From assembly GCA_004297765.1 (NCBI GenBank), contig SCTZ01000023.1, forward strand, positions 1 to 64,000: a stretch of DNA of 64,000 bases. Direction: 5' to 3'. The notes under the pieces are model-generated. The model made no database searches, was not told the origin of the DNA, and saw only the letters and a program-made list of their open reading frames with translations. The translations under genes and the position numbers were made by a program. Below, in pieces: positions 60,801-64,000 of this stretch (positions within the stretch are counted from its first letter, which is position 1; the number at the start of each line of letters is the position of its first letter). The stretch comes from Chloroflexota bacterium (GTDB lineage Bacteria > Chloroflexota > Dehalococcoidia > FW602-bin16).

Positions 60801-63800
60801 GAGATGGACACCTGCTCGTTGGGCGCGTAGCCAGCGCCCGCCAGTGTCAGCATGGGCGTCGTGCCGTGTAGCGCCTGGCGCGGGCTGACCGTGAGACCGG
60901 TCTGCCCCTGGCTCACCACCATTGCGACGGCCACCGGCGCCGGGTTGCCCCCTGTGCCGCCCGATGGGCTGATAGTGACCGTGCCGCCGTAAGTGGAAGC
61001 ATCCAGCTTGAACGGAGTCAGGGTAATCGTCAAGACCTGGCTGGCGCCAACGTCGAGGGTGCCCGAGGTCGGGCTGACCGACATCCAGCTACCACCATCG
61101 TTGGTCGCTTTGCTGGCGGTCCAGGTAACCGGCGCCACACCGCTGTTGGTAAAGGTGATCGCCTGGGTGATGGCCGGCGAGGTGTTGGTCGTGTTCACGG
61201 AAAGGTCGTCCGGAACGACGCTCACGAATGGCGTGGCCGTCCCGCTGCCGATCGAGAACGGTGCGCTGGCCGTGTACCCATCGGACCCCGCGGCCACGAT
61301 AGTGTAGCTGCTCGTCGGCGCGGACGGATCGGTATTGACGTCCACCGACCAAGCGCCGTCGGTGCCCACCAGCACCGTACGTGGGTCGAACAGACCGGCC
61401 GGTCCGGCGCTGACAGTGACCAGATCACCGGACGCATAGCCAGCGCCCGTGATAGTAAGGTTGTTGGCAATGGAAGCCAGCCCACTGCTGGGAGAAACCG
61501 TCACTCCGGTCAGATTGAATGGCGTATACTTGTCCGTTCCATCGTCATAGCTGTAGGCCCGCAGGTTGTAACGTCCGGCGGCCTTGCTGGGATCGATGGT
61601 CAACGTCTGAGTGAACAACCCGTTGGCGTCTACGGTCGTCGGATTATCTGCCCACGGTCCATTCCAGAAATGCACAGTGCCACCAGGCTTGTAGCCCGAG
61701 CCAGTGAGTGTTACTCCGCCCGGCGTTCCGCGCGTCACGTGGCTGGGCGATGCACTGAACGACCCGATCGCGAAGCCGGTCGAGGCACTGTAGCCGGTGC
61801 GCGTGCCGGTCAGAGTGATCGTATAGGAGCCCTTGGCCGCGGTAGGATCGATGCTCCCAACCAGGCCCACGTTACCATTGGGATCCGTCTTCGCCGGTAG
61901 AGTGGAGGAGAACAGTCCGGCTGGCTGCACACTCAGGCTCACCGGCTCGTTTTCGCCGAAGCCGGCGCCGTACACGAACAGGTTGCCATTATAGCCCGTG
62001 GTGACCTGCCCCGTGCTCAGCGAGACGCCGGTCAAGTAGAACGTCGCGCGTCCCATCGCGCCGCTATCGCCCGTGGCCATGACTACGTAGCGGCCGGCCG
62101 TGTTAGTGTAGATATCCTGCGTCGTGGAGATGACGCCCGAGGCATTGGCTGGAATCCAGAAGTCGTTCCAGGGGCCATCGGTGAGATGGACCCGCTCGTT
62201 GGGCGCGTAGCCATTGCCCTGCATCTGGACGGCCGGGCGCTGTCCCGCGACAGCCTGCACCGGAGAAACGCTGAACGATCCAACGTGGTAGTTCAGGGTA
62301 GTGGCAAAGCCGCTATTCACCCCGCGCACGGTCAGGATGTAGCCGCCGGCCGGTGCGGAGGCAAGAGTGGTGATAGCGTACTGGAAGTTGCCGCTCCCGT
62401 TAGCATAAAACGAGACTGGGGCAAACAAGCTCGGGTCATTCGATGAGACCTGAATGGTCTCGTTCTCCATATAGCCATTGCCGTTCACGTTGAAGGTGTT
62501 GGCCTGACCCAACGTGCCATTAACGCTATCGAGCCAGCTACTGACCTGATAATAGGGGACGGTGCTGATCGCGCCACGATCGTCCCAGACCTGGACGTCG
62601 AAGCGCTGAGCACTGCCGTTCGTGGCACGGCGAGTTACGGTCAGCACGCCGCTCGCGTCCACCGCGCGGTCGAAGTTCTCGAACGGGGCAGTTGTTCCGG
62701 TATTGCGCCCAATGTGCACGGTGTCATTGGCAGCGTAGCCCGACGACTGAATCAACAGTGGGGTCGATCCACCTGCAACTTGCCAAGAGGGCGTGACGGA
62801 CAGGGTACCGACGTGTAGATCGATAGCGCCACTGTAGCCGCTGGAGGCGCCCGTGGCCACCACGTGGTAGAAGCCGGCCGGAGCGTTGATAGTCAGGTTC
62901 ACCGAGAAATTGCCGTTGACATCCGTTGACACTGGCGGCGCACTGAACAGTCCAGACGGGCTGGCGGCCAGGTTAATGACCTCGCCTTGATGAAAACCGC
63001 TGCCGGACAGCACCACCGAGCTCGGCATGTTGGCCGGCACGAGAGCCACGTTGAAACCGATACCGGTTTGGAAGAACGAAGCGGTATTCTGCACGCCGCT
63101 GCTGTTGCCCTTGGCGTTGGCCACGTACCAGCCGTTGCCAGCATCCGGCGGCAAGGTCACGGTTGCAGTGAACACGCCGGCACCATCCGCTGCCAGCGTG
63201 GTGTCGACCAGCTTGCTATATGGCCAGTAGGGCAAGGACATCCAGAGATGTACCTGCTCACTGGGCTGATATCCAGACGCGCTTGCCACTAGCTGTATTC
63301 CAGGCTGAGCTGTCTGAGCGGGCGTCACGCTCAGGATGCTCAGATTGAAGGTCGTCTGGGCCGTGTAGCCACTGGCGCCCGTCGCGACGATTAGGTACTG
63401 CCCGGTGGGCGCTGAGGCGGGGATGGTGCCCGCGAAGTTGAAAGCCCCGTTGGCATCGGCCGTGGCCGTCGCAGCGGGAAACAGACCGGACGGGGACGAG
63501 CTGAGGGAGACCGTCTCTCCGCCAATGTACCCTACGCCGGAGACGCGCAGGACCGTGCTCTGCTGCGCACGCGCACCCGTGGGATTGGCGGTGATGGCGG
63601 TGAGTGAGAAGAGAGCAGTGGACTGCAGCCCCGAGCTGCGCCCCTTGATGGTCACGGTGTATTGGCCAGCGTTGTACGTGCTGACCTGCACATCGCGGGA
63701 GAGGTTGCCCGTGGCGTCGGTCTTGTCCACGATGCTTGCCCATGGACCGCCCGTGATGTCCACAGTCTCGTTCGGGCCAAAGCCTGTGGCGGTGAGCGTC

Positions 63801-64000
63801 ACCGTGGGATAGCTGCCCGCCGCGACATGGTTGGGCGACAGCGCCAGTGTCGTCGCGCCCTGGATGCCCAGTGTGACAGTCAAGCTCTGCGGACTGTTGA
63901 TCGGGGTCACCAAACCGGAGCAGACCGCTCCGTTTTCGGCGTTGCACAAGCCCTCGACCTCGACAGAGGAAAGCGCATGATCGTAGACCCGTACTTCGTC
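48818..64000 (-). CDS. Giant secreted repeat protein, 5' end outside window (more than 5060 aa)
   Basis: The frame is open from the right edge of the window to the stop at 48818. The first visible residues, [19 protein letters not shown], match the end of a LamG-type lectin domain, so the true start lies beyond 64000. Next come more than twenty Ig-like repeats of about 75-95 residues (pattern G-x-x-P-x-L-T-x-x-G-x-G-F-x-P-G-E-x-V). BACON domains interrupt them near 61.1 kb and 58.6 kb and as four in a row at 55.5-56.8 kb. The shared paralogous block (51.7-55.8 kb), an unassigned domain (51.3-51.7 kb) and seven CARDB repeats follow. It ends AVPIAVTP without an anchor. It is likely a very long surface fibre or adhesin. 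Confidence 0.85.
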   Translation of the reverse strand, partial: DEVRVYDHALSSVEVEGLCNAENGAVCSGLVTPINSPQSLTVTLGIQGATTLALSPNHVAAGSYPTVTLTATGFGPNETVDITGGPWASIVDKTDATGNLSRDVQVSTYNAGQYTVTIKGRSSGLQSTALFSLTAITANPTGARAQQSTVLRVSGVGYIGGETVSLSSSPSGLFPAATATADANGAFNFAGTIPASAPTGQYLIVATGASGYTAQTTFNLSILSVTPAQTAQPGIQLVASASGYQPSEQVHLWMSLPYWPYSKLVDTTLAADGAGVFTATVTLPPDAGNGWYVANAKGNSSGVQNTASFFQTGIGFNVALVPANMPSSVVLSGSGFHQGEVINLAASPSGLFSAPPVSTDVNGNFSVNLTINAPAGFYHVVATGASSGYSGAIDLHVGTLSVTPSWQVAGGSTPLLIQSSGYAANDTVHIGRNTGTTAPFENFDRAVDASGVLTVTRRATNGSAQRFDVQVWDDRGAISTVPYYQVSSWLDSVNGTLGQANTFNVNGNGYMENETIQVSSNDPSLFAPVSFYANGSGNFQYAITTLASAPAGGYILTVRGVNSGFATTLNYHVGSFSVSPVQAVAGQRPAVQMQGNGYAPNERVHLTDGPWNDFWIPANASGVISTTQDIYTNTAGRYVVMATGDSGAMGRATFYLTGVSLSTGQVTTGYNGNLFVYGAGFGENEPVSLSVQPAGLFSSTLPAKTDPNGNVGLVGSIDPTAAKGSYTITLTGTRTGYSASTGFAIGSFSASPSHVTRGTPGGVTLTGSGYKPGGTVHFWNGPWADNPTTVDANGLFTQTLTIDPSKAAGRYNLRAYSYDDGTDKYTPFNLTGVTVSPSSGLASIANNLTITGAGYASGDLVTVSAGPAGLFDPRTVLVGTDGAWSVDVNTDPSAPTSSYTIVAAGSDGYTASAPFSIGSGTATPFVSVVPDDLSVNTTNTSPAITQAITFTNSGVAPVTWTASKATNDGGSWMSVSPTSGTLDVGASQVLTITLTPFKLDASTYGGTVTISPSGGTGGNPAPVAVAMVVSQGQTGLTVSPRQALHGTTPMLTLAGAGYAPNEQVSISSGPFSNFTVTADDTGAFMATQQVLPNWDSNAWNIRAHGNSSSVDYYAPFNLTWLQLLTAGVTAGSGSPLTFHVRAWQPYEAVSVSVTPSGLISDTVGVADSGGNIWNWSLPTNLGAPAGVYTVRVTGQSSGMQMSVPFHMMQLSITPVTIQAGEHPVLTIAGYGFTPGGDVTISNGPFGTFVVTASGSGTISAQEPVYLTTASSYSVKATDNASGAFTTAPLNLVGVSLHWSYMSSGGDYNYLSGGGFLPYEQIDVQVTPSDGIDDFTLNANSAGNFSNTYFRSRPTTPNGVHTLTATGSQSGRQAQAVLNVEGTTGFSITPSVAPAGSYPILTLSARGFAPGELVDFGSGPYDYFTMQADNSGAITTTVQSTTNYAQRWTPYARGRVSGIDAYATYAQIDAWSNPPGVQIGFTGGVVLNGAGFLPGESVTFQSSPAGLFAPISPVADSAGNTSPSVQITNAAAGDYTITAIGQTSGSSASFLFMVGALLISPNQYRAGESPLLTITEQGFQPGELVRLYDDSCSSCVFPEGFGTVADANGVYSTSFQPTASTALIHKLRAYGTVSGITSYATLYVSQVSGPAPGQLIAGQTATPTFSLRGFRPRVTVTLSSNPAGLFDPAISATDDTGALDFPVTLNTLSPAGMYQVVATDVASSFSASMDVLLAAPGNPILNVDPSSPAFVATVGSTSLQSQSFRVCNKGGGTLSFTSSSSTGSGGSWLSADSGSGLNAGSCGYYYARINPTGLTVGVYTGTVTLSAPGADASPQSLEVRLSIQPVGGPTAAVSPAFGSINVPQRLVIIGAGFNPGESVDVTSGIFDRSRTTADAGGQVSLERFVTYSSAGYAGRQSVTLTGVSSELSATTYYGLQRFDLTPASAVAGQAATLTADVWGMAPSETITFTATPGDLFTPFAATANSSGYVHATFSTLATAPVGTYVVHAVGESSGSDLQRQFSASQVSVNPLQWSYNNGQTPQLFVEGSGYAPNEWVDLWARRVNNLDYWGGAAFTDFPVLTDAFGHFGVTVQINPNIWSGDYDLRAKGRVSGMDFHTRIFQTDFDFHDSGGSNHVALIPAGTTTTVVLRGWGFQPGEGVTLSGDTAILNGQTIATASSAGDWQLTVPISATAGTYSLTASGDVSGYTSSSKQLGVGSASVTPNQWLTYESPTLTISALGFQPEEQVSITGGPFGDFAVMADVTGAVNTTRRVTSTGNYQQWTLTLTGAQSGVVQRVTLYQTYVWLSKSSSTATVATGFYAYGYGFKSGETISVSSSPTGLFDPTTITADAYGNKYASLTTRIDAAPGQYQVVFTGQSSGYQNSADFQVVAPGAPFMSVSPSSLTFGAVEGAGVPADQSLTIGNSSQGTTLSWTATVSNTIGGNWLSLSSNSGTAAWNSASSVTVRADSAGLSAGSYSGQIVVDGGAGTTNGYKVVNVRLDVASPAAQLTLNKSQLTFTTYTDTNPDPQSFRVSNTGGTGMTWTASTMTSDGGNWLDLSTTGGSLNAGGQVDVSVVITSTGLAADTYTGTITVTGDPATLNSPKTIQVTLHTNERPTQADMAVSPQTFSFNGQEGVPSNPSSSLTISNTGGTALSWSSSVATSNNTPWLTLSPSSGNVAAAGGKQVVGVNVNTVGLFAGVYTATITLSDANALHSPQVVTATLTMGAPPPPGLQVSPSLLTFVATQGGVNPLDQQLQVTNSGGQMLIWNATVSTIDGGNWLTINPDHGSAVGGNKNTANVHVSIAGLTTGVYSGTVTITGAAGTTDSPREIPVSLHVNPAPPIPLYVQVSADKMPPDSSYAPGETAVISATVTQGGTPITNAAAQARLVEPDGTQQLVALSQVGASNVYTGSITLGSALGTGVVYVTAGTPEGLTATGTVSIIISAHTLEFAGNQTFPTSLRQSDNGTVNVNVWNEAYVKEKTALELADVTGPTPVILATLDPVTALPRSLNSYNLGFSAAGLALGPHTLRATITKLPAVQDPDAVTEITRTVTIVEPRPQMSVNPLAPTVSVQAGGSVSQTITIENKGQGSSLTGITMSLVSRTGGTVYPWVSLSVTSISPLGYGGSSSFRVIASPPADTVPNGYQDTAIQINTDNGGSLQLPLTVYVDSNQHTTVVFAVSDDTGQAVTDGKVTLTSTVAPYTSRTVNLTPDGHGLAFFDNVSVGIPYSYNATAPHHDNAVGYVTADSLDTKTVPVVLAVQAIQTTWTVVPTTIEDVYDINLQITYEVDVPIPQLAVDPALFNYTKDPANPGGPMLLNNSSSTSGQMTIYNPSRITVNNVVVDASFVNGVNVTLAYDGQVGNKVTISSIPPLSNVTLRYDTSAYCPVSTLSSNIYVSADYTYFKITPTISLNENNWSMSGTAGIGVTKPMTVSNTGYNVATGITVSNPSYNWITVPHLLGDLGIGAMAPFPIVVNPPVGTPAGTYSEDLLITAGNSTPDNHLVLTVEVATDGSFTFQGAYTAGSVPPSTGHIQTIVPVRVYSCADPLPGSGGYSTGGGAPTLSFTSGGGVIFTYPSGTTPPNITPPPPPTPMAHEIIKLEIPQKATLERQAFEAALQTTNTSGTTLGNFQVTINVMDEQGSATNSSGQRYVDLFAITPPTESGYGSGHSIGDGQTATSEWTLIPSEGLGGSNPNGTHYKVSATYSYEIFTGGSEFPSTVRVTTEAVDITIYPMPQLLLDYYVPRDIKANQPVKLGVVVRNVGAGPAKNLTIVSGQPQIKENQSGLLITFALLGASLKGASIPANSLTLSFGDVPAGGQTWGYWVLGTDLDGQVTAFTATYTQQDYKGATLSPLILAVHTNIIVQGDIVPSGGQSLELVSPSQGVDPNALMNLTTGISTPLLTEYVTNSSPATSSVPTTTWCVAPNGGWVLSVVPDALPAVGLKSVLANYPDGTSAELYNGSGLVWRGSDPQGKKVYVVDTPRAGGDTCYAIAYDVNPVPTLMGISPMSAKTATPGDPAITLAVTGTGFVSSSVVKWLNIPLATTYIDSTHLTAMLPASNITSWGTGQITVVNPAPGGGTSNMLPFYVTDTGAVVTASSVGTSTNPGGTASATVGGTGVGTPGSVSVDASGSGTVAVATYATNPGQDPSFAATGGYIDVYVAPGSSFTSLTIVDCNLNGGTQVYWYDGSNWVLASNQIYDPVSKCVTITITDTTVPSLSQLTGTPFGAGAMPTPDLVPTELVALSLATPGQTVPLTWTVKNQGHGDATPSWQDRVYLSTDTTYDSGDTYLTSVTRSVILTAGNSYTLTQNVTLPKVVGSYYLLLRTDMYDVLDEADETNNTWVTPLTIQAPDLTPLTFTAPSTALPGQMVPLSWTVKNAGNQDVLPSWQDRVYLSTDTTYDSGDSFLTSATQSAMLTAGSSYTLTQNVSLPKVLGSYYLIFRSDMYNVVKELDESNNTSVVPLLIQAPDLTPTAFSGPSTAMPGQSLPLTWTVKNQGNQESTPSWQDRVYLSTDNVYDSGDAYVTLFTRETPLTAGNSYTVTQSALLPKVVAGNYYLILLSDMYGGVSEADENNNSSAIPVTLITKPDLVLTSYGAPSTAMPGQTVPLAWTVRNQGNEDAAPSWQDRVYLSTDTVYDSGDTYLASVTRSLTVAMGGSYSVTQNVVLPKVGAGSYYLLFRTDMYNTVKELDEDNNTVSVPITLYTKPDLVPTNFSTPSTAVPGQTVPISWTVKNQGNGDTSSSWQDRVYLSTNDVYDSGDTYLASVTRSVVVPVGGSYTVNQNVVLPKVAVGSYYLIFRTDMYDGVKELDESNNSLVESLTLVTKPELVPTALSAPGTASPGQAISVTWTVKNQGNGDAAPSWQDRVYLSTDNVYDSGDTYLANATRGVALPVGSSYSVTAGVTLPNLSGSYYLIVRTDVFDGVKESDESNNSYAVPLTLMVKPGPDLVPTDFTASSAGIGGQTITLTWTITNQGTSDAAPSWQDRVYLSTDNSYDGGDTYVTSVTQSVTATAGSSYTVTRSVTLPKVAAGNYYLVLLTDHFNGVKELAETNNSSAVPIAVTP
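51740..55830 (-). repeat. Paralogous block B shared by the two giant genes
   Basis: This is the counterpart of 43700-47770. The main differences are a short Gly-rich stretch in place of the poly-Gly tract and an additional domain between the IPT/TIG and CARDB parts (51.3-51.7 kb). Confidence 0.75.

Noticed and set aside
48818..64000. Possible CRISPR or satellite array because of regular repeats
   Set aside because: The repeats are coding, of uneven length (about 75-120 codons) and diverged in sequence, with an open frame throughout.

Overview
The window reads as a G+C-rich (roughly 60-65%) bacterial chromosome segment, most likely from the Chloroflexota. This is an inference from four things: a b6-type menaquinol:cytochrome c complex, System II (ResB/CcsA) cytochrome maturation, a large LAL-type LuxR regulator, and many dispersed palindromic repeats beside giant CARDB/BACON surface proteins. 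No rRNA, intact tRNA, phage, IS transposase or CRISPR array was seen.

Layout. 0-4 kb: the 3' end of prkA, then yeaH and a small membrane protein, a secreted two-repeat protein, and a probable small RNA with its own promoter and terminator (3441-3614). 4-12 kb: a dihydrolipoyl acyltransferase bracketed by two MITE-like repeats, an alpha/beta hydrolase with a glycine in place of the nucleophile, a 1003-aa LAL regulator with a palindromic operator over its promoter, and a CARDB-repeat protein with a damaged 5' end. 12-14 kb: a VapBC-type toxin-antitoxin pair and a baeRF-like protein.

14-37 kb is a respiratory block. On the minus strand lies an operon for a GltD-like flavoprotein with ferredoxin clusters, an unannotated 33-aa single-membrane-segment peptide, cytochrome b, subunit IV, a Rieske protein and a diheme cytochrome c. 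Divergent from it are a sensor kinase, an OmpR-type regulator and a receiver-only protein, with repeated GTTAC/GTAAC boxes at both ends of the kinase-regulator pair. Then come an octaheme lipoprotein, a membrane-anchored monoheme cytochrome, a TPR protein, two NHL-propeller proteins, hexaheme and heptaheme secreted cytochromes, and ResB/CcsA. Together these look like a quinol-oxidising complex feeding a multiheme relay toward the cell surface, with no porin component visible.

37-42 kb: an RND transporter carrying a LysM domain inside its extracytoplasmic loop, then a decayed toxin-antitoxin patch (PIN fragment, hicB, 5'-truncated hicA). 42-64 kb: two paralogous giant secreted proteins (2136 aa and more than 5060 aa, the latter running off the window end) built from Ig-like, BACON, IPT/TIG and CARDB repeats.

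Across the window run nested palindromes with interchangeable tips in conserved frames, such as a GGTCGCCT-AGGCGACC or CCTTCCGCGGAAGG tip. Several sit inside operons, supply stop codons, lie within a coding frame, or abut a truncated gene. They behave like mobile elements with no visible transposase and are the least explained feature here.
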